DNA of 64,000 nucleotides from Acidobacteriota bacterium (lineage in GTDB: Bacteria > Acidobacteriota > Aminicenantia > Aminicenantales > Saccharicenantaceae), in the NCBI GenBank assembly GCA_022711665.1, contig JAKLEN010000002.1, forward strand, positions 530,131 through 594,130. Direction: 5' to 3'. Under the pieces are notes generated by a model that did not search any database, was not told the origin of the DNA, and saw only the letters and a list, made by a program, of their open reading frames with translations. This document shows, one piece after another, positions 41,180 to 49,296 of the stretch (the stretch's first letter is position 1; every line of letters starts with the position of its first letter). The position numbers and the translations under genes were made by a program.

Positions 41180-42295
41180 ATGGATCTCACGAAGCTCAAG
41201 AGGCCGGTCTTCGTCATTGACCGAGCCAAGGTCCGGCGAAACGCCGGGCGCATGGCCGAAAGGGCCCGCCGCAGCGGGATCATCTTGCGCCCTCATGTCA
41301 AGACTCACCAGTCGGCCGCCATCGCCGGCTGGCTTAGGGAATTCGGGGTCCGGGCCGTCACGGTCTCCTCGGTCGATATGGCCGCCTATTTCCTGGGCGC
41401 GGGCTGGACGGACGTTCTGATCAGCGTCCCCGTAAACGTCCATCAGATCCCCGAAATCGATGAGCTGGCCTCGGCCGGGACCGTCCATGTCATCGTGGAG
41501 TCGGGCCGAACCGCCCAGGCCCTTCTCGAAGGGGCCGCCCACCCGCTGAACATATGGATCGAGGTCGATGCCGGTTATCACCGCACCGGGCTTCCGGCGG
41601 ACCGGCACGAGGCCATCGTCGAGGTGGCCCGGATCGTTCGTCGCGGGGACCGCCATCAGCTGCGGGGTCTCCTCTGCCATGACGGGCAGACCTACGCGGC
41701 GAGCAGCCCCGGCAGGGTCCGGGAGATCGCCGCCGCCTCGATCACGGCTCTTTCGTCGGCTGTCGATGCGCTCGCAAAGGCGGGCTTTCCCGGCTTGAGC
41801 CTTTCCGTCGGCGACACTCCGTCCTGCAGCATGATGGAGGGCTTCCCCCCGCCCATCACCGAGATCCGGCCCGGCAATTTCGTCTTTTACGATCTGACCC
41901 AGTCGGGGATCGGCGCCTGCGGCGAGGCGGATATCGCGGCCGCCGTGGCCTGCCCCGTCATCGCGGCGCACCCCGAGCGTGACGAGCTCGTCGTCTACGG
42001 AGGAGGGGTTCACATCAGCAAGGAGGCCGTACGGCTGGCCGGAGGCGAGGCGTGTTATGGAAAGGTCTGCCGCCTCCGGAGCGACGGGACGGGCTGGGGC
42101 CCTCCCCTGGCCGGGGCCTTTGTCTCGTCGCTGTCGCAGGAGCAAGGCATCATCAGGATGCCTCCCCTCATCGGCCGAACGGCGGGGATCGGAGACACCC
42201 TGATCATTCTGCCTGTCCATGCCTGCCTCACGGCGAATCTCCACGCAGCCTATTATGTCATCGGCGAAGGCTGGGTGGACAAATTCCGGAGTTGA
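41180..42295 (+). CDS. D-threonine aldolase / D-serine dehydratase-type PLP enzyme
   Basis: A 371-residue fold-type III (alanine-racemase N-terminal) enzyme. The PLP lysine is Lys41 in RPHVKTHQ. The C-terminal metal-site signature of the DSD1/D-threonine aldolase family is seen as PVHACLTANLH (His-x-Cys) near residue 350. Such enzymes use Zn or Mn to cleave D-threonine and other D-3-hydroxy amino acids or dehydrate D-serine. It is cytosolic, 18 bases behind the cyclodeaminase, in the same operon. Confidence 0.92.
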   Translation: MDLTKLKRPVFVIDRAKVRRNAGRMAERARRSGIILRPHVKTHQSAAIAGWLREFGVRAVTVSSVDMAAYFLGAGWTDVLISVPVNVHQIPEIDELASAGTVHVIVESGRTAQALLEGAAHPLNIWIEVDAGYHRTGLPADRHEAIVEVARIVRRGDRHQLRGLLCHDGQTYAASSPGRVREIAAASITALSSAVDALAKAGFPGLSLSVGDTPSCSMMEGFPPPITEIRPGNFVFYDLTQSGIGACGEADIAAAVACPVIAAHPERDELVVYGGGVHISKEAVRLAGGEACYGKVCRLRSDGTGWGPPLAGAFVSSLSQEQGIIRMPPLIGRTAGIGDTLIILPVHACLTANLHAAYYVIGEGWVDKFRS

Positions 42296-42310
42296 AAGCC
42301 CCAGCCCTTT

Positions 42311-43765
42311 CTAGCGATCGGCCCGCAGGATGGCCGCCCGCAAAGCGACGCGGGCGATATCGGCCATGATGTCGGGATTGACCTGGTAGCAGGTGTCTTC
42401 GGGGATATGGAACTTGGCCTCGAAGTTGTCCGAGAAGAAGGACAGGAAGGGGATCTTCTTCAAGAGGAAGGCGGCATAATCGCTGCCGCTCGGCGTGGTG
42501 GCTTCATCGAGCTGGCGCAGCAGCTTGGTTCCCTCATCGGCCTGCCTGAGAGCAGCGACGAGTTCGGCGGCGCCGGCCCCATGGTAGCAGGCCAGGCCCG
42601 AGCCGACGCCGTTCATATCAAAATTGAACATGGCGTCGAACGCCTTTAGAGCCGCCGGCGGGTGATCGACGAAATAGCGCGACCCGGCCAGGTTCATCTC
42701 CTCCCCGCCGAAGAGGACGAAGACGACGGAGCGCTTGAGCGGCCGGGCCCGTCGGCTCAAAGCCCTGGCCAGGCCCAGGACGACGGCGCTGCCGCTGGCA
42801 TTGTCGTTGGCCCCGTAATAGGTCTCACCCAGGTGACGGCCCAAATGGTCGAGGTGTCCCCCGATGACGAGGTATTCCCCCCTCAAGGCCGGGTCCGAGC
42901 CGGGGATCCAGCCCACTACGTTATAGCCTTTGGCCTGGTCGAAGTGCCGGGCCCGGACGGTGTAGCGCAGGCGGGCCCGAAGCGGGAAAGAGAGCGGCCG
43001 GCCGAAGCTTCTCAACGACTGGGTGACCTGCGCGTTCGTCAGCCCCCTCTCGGCGAACAGGGTATCGGCAACGGCGGTGGAGATAACGCCCGGCAGGAAA
43101 TCGGCCTGCCATTCGCCGTTGGGGCTCCCGACGATCGCGGCCTGGATGTAAAGGAGGCCGGCGGCGCCCTTCTCCCGAGCCGTCTTCTGCCGGACGAGAT
43201 GCCGATTGTAGGGGGCGAACGCGGGATCGGAGGAATTCGGCGAGCCCTGAACGCAGAGGACGTACTGGCCGCGAACGTCGAGGCCGGCATAGTCATCGTA
43301 GCCGATCTCGGGAGCGCTGATGCCCCAGCCGACGAAGACAAGGCCGGCCTCGCGGGCGGCGCTGCCGGAGAAGAAATACGGCAGGAAATCCTTCCGCGGC
43401 GCGAGGCGTTTCTCGACGAACTCGGGTTCGGACCCGGAGGCCGCCTTCCCGGGCAGCCGAAGGACCATTTCGGCCTCGTCGACGAGGGTATAAGAGACCG
43501 GGAACTCCTGCAGGAATCCCGATACGGGATCGATCGGCCGCAATCCCCATTCCCTGAGCTTTCCGCCAGCCCAGCGGGCAGCCTCCGCAAAGCCTTCGTG
43601 ACCGGTCAACCTGCCCGCGAATCGGGGTTGTGAAAGGAATTTACACCAGCCATAGAGCTCGCACGGATCGATCGATGTGTCTTTGGGAGGCGCCGGCGCG
43701 GCAACGGCGGAGAAGGCCAGAAAAACCGCGGAAAGCAGGATCACCGGAATCATGGTTTTCTTCAT
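42311..43765 (-). CDS. Exported M28-family zinc aminopeptidase
   Basis: A 484-residue peptidase with a signal peptide (IPVILLSAVFLAFSAVA). A protease-associated-like insert (about 120-250) precedes the M28 catalytic core. Zinc ligands and catalytic acids are visible: GGHLDHLG (His about 304), YGANDNASG, FGGEEMNLAGS, FNFDMNGVG and a late FHIPEDTCYQ. M28 enzymes remove N-terminal residues from peptides. AAGGAG lies seven bases before ATG 43765. It is convergent with the aldolase gene and divergent from the Ere-like gene across site C. Confidence 0.93.
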   Translation of the reverse strand: MKKTMIPVILLSAVFLAFSAVAAPAPPKDTSIDPCELYGWCKFLSQPRFAGRLTGHEGFAEAARWAGGKLREWGLRPIDPVSGFLQEFPVSYTLVDEAEMVLRLPGKAASGSEPEFVEKRLAPRKDFLPYFFSGSAAREAGLVFVGWGISAPEIGYDDYAGLDVRGQYVLCVQGSPNSSDPAFAPYNRHLVRQKTAREKGAAGLLYIQAAIVGSPNGEWQADFLPGVISTAVADTLFAERGLTNAQVTQSLRSFGRPLSFPLRARLRYTVRARHFDQAKGYNVVGWIPGSDPALRGEYLVIGGHLDHLGRHLGETYYGANDNASGSAVVLGLARALSRRARPLKRSVVFVLFGGEEMNLAGSRYFVDHPPAALKAFDAMFNFDMNGVGSGLACYHGAGAAELVAALRQADEGTKLLRQLDEATTPSGSDYAAFLLKKIPFLSFFSDNFEAKFHIPEDTCYQVNPDIMADIARVALRAAILRADR

Positions 43766-43775
43766 GCCATTCTCC

Positions 43776-43829
43776 TTGACATTTCATTATATTTATATAT
43801 CATTATAACTAATTATTTGTTGATCTCAA
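43776..43829. promoter_or_regulatory. Divergent overlapping promoters with shared motif, site C
   Basis: Plus strand: TTGACA (43776-43781), 16 bases, TATCAT (43798-43803) for the 43861 gene. Minus strand: TTGAGA (43829-43824), 16 bases, TATAAT (43807-43802) for the M28 peptidase. The -10 boxes overlap, and the 14-mer ATATATCATTATAA (43795-43808) is shared with site B, so one bound protein could control both genes. Confidence 0.6.
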
Positions 43830-43860
43830 GCGGAATCTACGGTCCGGAGGTAGGTGCCCG

Positions 43861-45228
43861 ATGAATGACTTTTTTTCCCGCAGCCGCTGGATCGCGTTCG
43901 TCGCCATTGCCGCCTTAAGCGTGTCCCTGCCCGGTTGCGGCAAAACCCCCGGATCTCCGACGGCCGGAGCGGACCCTGCCGTGGAGTCCCCTGGCATGCC
44001 GCTGCTGGAGGGCGCCGCCTCGACGATCGGCGACGCCCCCATCGCGGCGTTCGGCGAATGCTCTCATTTCACCCAGGCCCTGCACGATTACGCCAACGAC
44101 CTGTTCCGTTATTTGGTCGAAAAGAAAGGCTTCCGGGTCTTCATGCTCGAATCGGCCTGGGCGGCCAATGACTATCTCACGGAGTTCATCGCTTCGGATC
44201 GCCCGGCGATCGACGGCTGGATGAACTTCTACCTCAACGCGTTCGTCTCGGCCCGCACGGAGCAGACCCTGCTCTACATCCGGGACTTCAACAGGAAACA
44301 CCCCGATGATCCCATTGCGATCGCCGGGATGCAGCCGGAACAGCCCTGGACGGATTTCCGGGAGCTGAAGGCCGTCCTGGCCAAAGCCGGCCTCGAATTG
44401 CCGGCCGATGACCGGGCCCTGATCGAACGGACCGTGTTTGCCGGCCGGACCTTCGAGAACGATATCGACGTCATCGGGTTCCACGGCAGGAAGGCCCGGG
44501 AGAAGCAGCGGATCATGGCCGAAGGCGACCCGGCCGGCCTCGCCGCGGCCCTGGACAGGGTCGACGAATTCCTCCAGGCGCACCAGACCGACCTTTCGGC
44601 CAGCGTCTCCCCGGCCGCGTTCAAGGAAGCCAAGCTCCGCGTCCTGGGGCTGCGCTTCTACGGGCTCATCGTCCTGCCGATGCGGGATTTCTACGCCCTG
44701 GGCGCGGCGCCCGATCCGGCGCAGGTCGAAAAGCTCGGGCACGATGGTTATCATTTCGGCGACCTGTATCGGTTCGAAATCATCAAGACCCAGCGCGAGA
44801 CGAGGTTCCCCGGCAAGAAGATCTTCATCTGGATGCACAGCTGGCACGCCGCCAAGGCCTCCGAGTCCATCAACTGCACGATCGCCGGGCAGCCGCCTCT
44901 GGGGACGATCTCTCTGGGAACGCGCTTGTTCCGCGAGTACGGCCGGGATTACCGCGTTGTCGCGAGCGTCGTCGCTGCGCCGGCCTCGTTCGTCTTCCCC
45001 CCCGGGGTCGAGACGATCGACCAAGGCTTCCAGAAGGTCTTCGGCGCCAGGGCCGGCTACGTCGATATCCAGCGGCCGGGGCCCGGCCTGGATTCCCTCC
45101 CTCTGGGGCGAATGCTGCCTCAATACAGCCATATCGACAACGAATACGGCGGCGGCATCGTCCTGAAGGACCAATTCGACGGCGTCGCCTATTTCCCGGC
45201 ATCGGATCTGACGGTCAAAAAGAAATGA
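43861..45228 (+). CDS. Erythromycin-esterase-like lipoprotein
   Basis: A 455-residue lipoprotein (lipobox SLPGC, Cys about 26) of the Ere/ChaN/TIKI-type superfamily. AAFGECSHFTQALHDYANDL, FRVFMLESAW and FIWMHSWHA correspond to the Glu/His segments of erythromycin esterase (GEATHG..., AIEAG, WAHNAH). Antibiotic resistance is not implied: most relatives in environmental bacteria have unknown hydrolytic roles. Its position between peptidases suggests action on a peptide, ester or amide in the periplasm. The stop overlaps the start of the next gene by ATGA. Confidence 0.8.
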   Translation: MNDFFSRSRWIAFVAIAALSVSLPGCGKTPGSPTAGADPAVESPGMPLLEGAASTIGDAPIAAFGECSHFTQALHDYANDLFRYLVEKKGFRVFMLESAWAANDYLTEFIASDRPAIDGWMNFYLNAFVSARTEQTLLYIRDFNRKHPDDPIAIAGMQPEQPWTDFRELKAVLAKAGLELPADDRALIERTVFAGRTFENDIDVIGFHGRKAREKQRIMAEGDPAGLAAALDRVDEFLQAHQTDLSASVSPAAFKEAKLRVLGLRFYGLIVLPMRDFYALGAAPDPAQVEKLGHDGYHFGDLYRFEIIKTQRETRFPGKKIFIWMHSWHAAKASESINCTIAGQPPLGTISLGTRLFREYGRDYRVVASVVAAPASFVFPPGVETIDQGFQKVFGARAGYVDIQRPGPGLDSLPLGRMLPQYSHIDNEYGGGIVLKDQFDGVAYFPASDLTVKKK

Positions 45229-46451
45229 CGCGCCGCAAGGAGATGAAGAAGATGAGCGATTGCGCCGCCAGCCCCCGGCGGGCACCCAGCCGGGTCGCGG
45301 CCGCCCTGGCCCTCTGGGCCTGCGGCCTGGCGATCCCCGGCCTGGCCCAGCCGGCCCACGGATACAAGGACGGGATCTATTCGGTCTCTTTAGACGTCAT
45401 TCGCTCGGAGATCGCCGCGGCGAAGAGGCTTCCGAGCTCTTCGGAAAGCCAGAGCGCCTGGCTGTCGGACTTTTTCGGGCTGCAGCGGATCCAGGACGTC
45501 CAGGCCGGAAGGGTCCTCCAGGACTTCGTGCCCGGCCTGGCGGCCGTCGTGGCGGAGGCGCCCGTGCTGAAGCTCCGGTTCGCCGCGGGCTATACGGCAG
45601 CGTTCTACCTCCGCTGTCCGATCTCCATCGACGGCCAAGCCGGCTCCGATTTCCACCCCTCCTTCGTCGAGCTGACGGACCTCTCCCCCGCATTCAGGGA
45701 CCGCTATGCCGCCCTGGCGGACTTCGTCGGACTGCTCGAGAGATCCGGCCTGGCCGCCGCCTACCTTGTCCCCAATCCCTATGCCCGGTTCGAGAAGATC
45801 GCCGCGGCCGACCTCGCGGCCGAATCCCGGCCGAAATCCGCGGGCTGGCCCCAGTACAAGCCGGGGGAGCGGGAAAAGAAGCGGGCGGACGCTCAGGCCG
45901 GTTTCAAGGCGGCGAGCCGCGGCATCCTGATGTTCGGGGACACGCACGGCGCCGAAGAGGATTTCGGGGCGGTCTGGAGCTTCCTGAATGAGGCCGCCGG
46001 GCCGCCCGCCATCGATTGGATCGGGCTGGAGATGCTGACCAAGGACAAGCAGCCGCTCGTCGAAGCCTATCTGTCCAGCCCGGACGGTTCCGCGGCCTTC
46101 GCGGCCGCGGAGAAGGAGATGAAGGCCTATTTCGACGGGGGCTGGGACAAGCGCTTCTCCGGGCCGGGCCCCGGCGGAGACGGCCACTATTTCGCCATCG
46201 TCAAGTGGGCCCGGGCGCACAAGGTCAGGCTGTATGCGCTTGATTCCGAGGGGGAATACACGCTATTCCGGTACGGCGAGTTCCCGCTCGGCGCGACAAC
46301 GCGCAACATCGTCTGGGCCGAGGTCGTGCCCCTCGGGGGCAAGGGCGTGGTTTATGGCGGGAGCGCCCACTTCGTCCCCCTGCCGGCGACCCCCTATACG
46401 TTCCAGGATTATGTGAGAAGACGCGACCCCACGATCGCGCTGTTCTATTGA
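45225..46451 (+). CDS. Exported Ere/ChaN-like superfamily protein
   Basis: A 408-residue exported protein (signal region VAAALALWACGLAIPGLA-Q). The first 200 residues are of unknown type. The second half has GILMFGDTHGAEEDFGAVW, DWIGLEMLTKD and a late VVYGGSAHFVPLP, the spaced Asp/His-Glu-His elements of ChaN/TraB/Ere-type proteins. It is related in type to the preceding gene but not a close duplicate. ATG 45225 overlaps its stop; ATG 45252 with AAGGAG upstream is an alternative. The two may act together. Confidence 0.65.
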   Translation: MTRRKEMKKMSDCAASPRRAPSRVAAALALWACGLAIPGLAQPAHGYKDGIYSVSLDVIRSEIAAAKRLPSSSESQSAWLSDFFGLQRIQDVQAGRVLQDFVPGLAAVVAEAPVLKLRFAAGYTAAFYLRCPISIDGQAGSDFHPSFVELTDLSPAFRDRYAALADFVGLLERSGLAAAYLVPNPYARFEKIAAADLAAESRPKSAGWPQYKPGEREKKRADAQAGFKAASRGILMFGDTHGAEEDFGAVWSFLNEAAGPPAIDWIGLEMLTKDKQPLVEAYLSSPDGSAAFAAAEKEMKAYFDGGWDKRFSGPGPGGDGHYFAIVKWARAHKVRLYALDSEGEYTLFRYGEFPLGATTRNIVWAEVVPLGGKGVVYGGSAHFVPLPATPYTFQDYVRRRDPTIALFY

Positions 46452-46506
46452 CAGGCCCGGCCTCGCCCCGGGACCGGCGGAAATTCGGCGGTCAGGAGGA
46501 CCGAAA

Positions 46507-47898
46507 ATGTCGCGACAAACCCTCAAACAGGCCGCGATCCTCGGAACCTGCTGGGCCATCCTCGCGGGCCCGCCCTTGGCGGGTCAGACGGAGCGAGTGC
46601 GGCCCGCCACGGACCATCTCGTTCTCAAGTGCGGCACCGTCATCGACCCGGGCTCCGGGACCGTTCAAAAGGACGTCTTCATCGAGATCGTCTCCGGCAA
46701 GATCCTCCAAATCGGCCGGCTCGCCGACCTCGGCTCGACGGCTGAGGCCAAGGTCCTGGATTTCAGCGGCAAATACGTCATTCCGGGCCTCATCGATACC
46801 CACGCCCATCTTTATGGCGGCGTCGCCGCCCGACATGCCACCAACGACAGCCACGCTCCGATGTACCTTGCCTGCGGCGTGACGACCATCAGGGCTCCGG
46901 GCTCCGGCAATCCGGAGGGGGATCTGGCCCTCAAGCACCGCATCGACGCCGGCGCTTGCGAAGGGCCTCGCATCTACCTTTCCGGCGCATATGTCGAGAT
47001 GCATCCGCCGACCGTCGGCTGGATGAACGCCCTGCGCACGCCGGAAGAGGTCCGCCTGACCATCGACCATTGGGCCGAACGGGGGGCGACCTCCATCAAG
47101 CTTTACGCGTCCATGAAGGGCGACCTCATGAAAGCGGCCATCGGGCACGCCCATGCCCACGGCCTCAAAGCCATTGCCCATATCGGCGCCGCCGGCTACG
47201 AGGAATCCATCCGGGCCGGCATCGACGAGATCTTTCACGGCGTCGCGGTCATCTCCGATCTTGTTCCGCCGGGCGTCGACCAGCGCCAATACTTCGATTG
47301 GTTCAAGGCGTTGTTGGCCCTGGATTTTGGGCGGCCAGAGTACGCCAGGATCCTGAAGCTGGCCGCCGAGACGAAAACCGTCCTGACCCCTACCGCCGCG
47401 GCGTTCGAAGAATTCGGCCCCGCCTCCGAAGCGATGGCCCGCCAGAAGCCATATTACTCGGCTGCCGCCTGGGACGCGCTTCTCAAGAAGGCCGGCCAAA
47501 AGCCTCTGGTTGAGGGGGCCGAGAAGATCACGGCCATGAACTTGCGCTTCGTCGGCGACGCCTTCCGGGCCGGCTGCGTCCTGACGACGGGAACGGACAA
47601 GACCAATGTCGTCCCGCTTCCGGGCTTCAGCTTATGGCAGGAGATGGACGCTTTCACCCGGGCCGGCCTTCCGCCCATGGCCGTCTTGAAGGCGGCGACC
47701 GCAAACGGCGCCTATGCCCTTGCCTTGGGCGATCTGATCGGCTCGATCGCCTCGGGCCGGCTTGCCGATCTCGTCGTGCTCGACCGGAATCCGCTGGACG
47801 CGGTCTCCAATGTCAGCGCCGTCCATCGGGTCATCAAGGCCGGCGTGGTTTACGAGCCGGAGGCGCTGCTCAAACGGCTCCTGGGACGAATCGAATAG
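46507..47898 (+). CDS. Exported metal-dependent amidohydrolase, prolidase-like
   Basis: A 463-residue amidohydrolase with a short signal peptide (AILAGPPLAG-Q). Binuclear metal-site features are complete: DTHAHLYG (HxH), carbamylated-Lys candidate in TSIKLYAS, His in AIAHIGAAG and IFHGVAV, and Asp in TTGTDKTN. Relatives hydrolyse Xaa-Pro dipeptides, N-acyl amino acids or cyclic imides. AGGAGG lies seven bases before ATG 46507. It follows the Ere-like pair and precedes the racemase in the same direction. Confidence 0.9.
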   Translation: MSRQTLKQAAILGTCWAILAGPPLAGQTERVRPATDHLVLKCGTVIDPGSGTVQKDVFIEIVSGKILQIGRLADLGSTAEAKVLDFSGKYVIPGLIDTHAHLYGGVAARHATNDSHAPMYLACGVTTIRAPGSGNPEGDLALKHRIDAGACEGPRIYLSGAYVEMHPPTVGWMNALRTPEEVRLTIDHWAERGATSIKLYASMKGDLMKAAIGHAHAHGLKAIAHIGAAGYEESIRAGIDEIFHGVAVISDLVPPGVDQRQYFDWFKALLALDFGRPEYARILKLAAETKTVLTPTAAAFEEFGPASEAMARQKPYYSAAAWDALLKKAGQKPLVEGAEKITAMNLRFVGDAFRAGCVLTTGTDKTNVVPLPGFSLWQEMDAFTRAGLPPMAVLKAATANGAYALALGDLIGSIASGRLADLVVLDRNPLDAVSNVSAVHRVIKAGVVYEPEALLKRLLGRIE

Positions 47899-47931
47899 CC
47901 TGGGGGCGCCGGGACGCCCGAGGAGGTCACC

Positions 47932-49176
47932 ATGCCCGAACGCTGCGCTCGCCGAGCCTTCCTGAAACTCACCGGCGCGATGGCCCTGGCCGGCGGCATC
48001 GCCGGCGGACAAACGATCCCGGACGCCCGCGCCGCGGTTCTCGCCCCGGCGGAAAATGACGGCCAGGGCTCGGCCGATCCATGGATCGAGGTCGACCGGC
48101 AGGCCCTTGATTTCAACGTTCGCCAGCTGAAAAAGAAGACCGGCGGCCGGCCCATTCTGGCCGTCCTCAAGTGCAACGCCTATGGGCACGGGCTCATCGG
48201 CGTCGCTCGGGCGCTCGACAAATCCCCCGTCCACGGCTTGGTGGTGGGCCGGTTGAGCGAGGCCCTGGCCTTGCGGCAGGCGGGCGTTACGCGGCCCATC
48301 CTGAACCTGGGTCCTTTCGGGCGCGAGGACGCGGAGGCTATCGTCCGCGGCCGGATCGATCAGGCCGTCAGCACGGACGCGGTTCGAGCCCTCGACGAGG
48401 CCGCCGCGAAGCAAAAAAGCCGCGCCGCCGTCCATGTCGAGATCGACACGGGGCTGGGGCGGGTGGGGGTGCTCTGGGAGGCCGCGCCGGCGTTCCTGCG
48501 CCGGGTCGCTGCGCTCAGGCACGTCCGGATCGAAGGGACGTTCCAGTCCTTCAGCGAAGAGCCGGATTTCGACCGGATCCAGCTCGGCAGGTTCCTGGAT
48601 GTCACCGCGGCGGCCCGGGCCGAAGGCCTGGCCATCGGCCTCCGGCATGCCGCCGCGAGCACCGCGGTCTTCAGCTACGGGGAGGAATTCTATCTCGATG
48701 CCGTCCGGCCGGGCATCGCGATCTACGGGCACTACCCGACAAAGGAAGAACGCGCGCTGCGGCGCCTGGAGCTGCGGCCGGCCCTATCCTTGAAAACGAG
48801 GGCCTCCTGCGTGAAGGCCCTGCATCCGGGCGATTCCCTTTCCTATTTCCGCAAGTTCATCGCGGCGGCGCCCGAGCGGGTCGCGACGGCCGCGCTCGGG
48901 TACGCTGACGGGCTGCCTTCCGGAGCTGCAAGCGGCGGCGCCTATTCTCTCGTCCGCGGCAGAAGGTTCCCCTTCTTCTGCGACGTCTCTGCCAACCACA
49001 GCTATATCCGCGTGACCGGAGATGATTCGGTCATTACGGGCGACGAGATCGTCGTCGTGGGCCGGCAGGGCGGCGAAGAAGCTTCTCTCTGGGATCTCGC
49101 CCGAGCTGCCGGCACCTCCGATTATAAGATCCTGATCGGCCTCAATCCGCTATTGCGCCGGACCTTCATCGGCTGA
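47932..49176 (+). CDS. Alanine-racemase-family enzyme with twin-arginine signal
   Basis: A 414-residue fold-type III racemase. PLP lysine Lys80 is in VLKCNAYGHG; EIDTGLGRVG, the AVRPGIAIYG strand and the C-terminal domain with a Tyr in DSLSYFRKF (the second catalytic base region) support racemase activity. Uniquely, residues 5-27 read CARRAFLKLTGAMALAGG, a twin-arginine signal, so the folded PLP enzyme would be sent to the periplasm. This resembles the broad-spectrum periplasmic racemases in principle. GAGGAGG precedes ATG 47932. It could interconvert free amino acids released by the exported peptidases. Confidence 0.88.
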   Translation: MPERCARRAFLKLTGAMALAGGIAGGQTIPDARAAVLAPAENDGQGSADPWIEVDRQALDFNVRQLKKKTGGRPILAVLKCNAYGHGLIGVARALDKSPVHGLVVGRLSEALALRQAGVTRPILNLGPFGREDAEAIVRGRIDQAVSTDAVRALDEAAAKQKSRAAVHVEIDTGLGRVGVLWEAAPAFLRRVAALRHVRIEGTFQSFSEEPDFDRIQLGRFLDVTAAARAEGLAIGLRHAAASTAVFSYGEEFYLDAVRPGIAIYGHYPTKEERALRRLELRPALSLKTRASCVKALHPGDSLSYFRKFIAAAPERVATAALGYADGLPSGAASGGAYSLVRGRRFPFFCDVSANHSYIRVTGDDSVITGDEIVVVGRQGGEEASLWDLARAAGTSDYKILIGLNPLLRRTFIG

Positions 49177-49243
49177 ACCGGCCGCCGGCGTTTTCCCGGC
49201 CCGGCCATCCGATCCCCTTCCCGGAGGACCCGCCCCCGCGGCT

Positions 49244-49276
49244 AAAAAAAAAGGGGAGCCCTCGCCGGGCTCCCCT
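49244..49276 (-). terminator. Intrinsic terminator of the second TonB receptor gene
   Basis: A perfect 10-bp stem (49252-49261 with 49267-49276, loop of five), followed on the minus strand by nine T (49252-49244). Confidence 0.85.
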
Positions 49277-49296
49277 ATCAAGTCTCTCGATCCGCT

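Noticed and set aside
43861..45228. A macrolide-resistance gene
   Set aside because: Only superfamily-level similarity to erythromycin esterases is visible, and the peptide/D-amino-acid context argues for another substrate.
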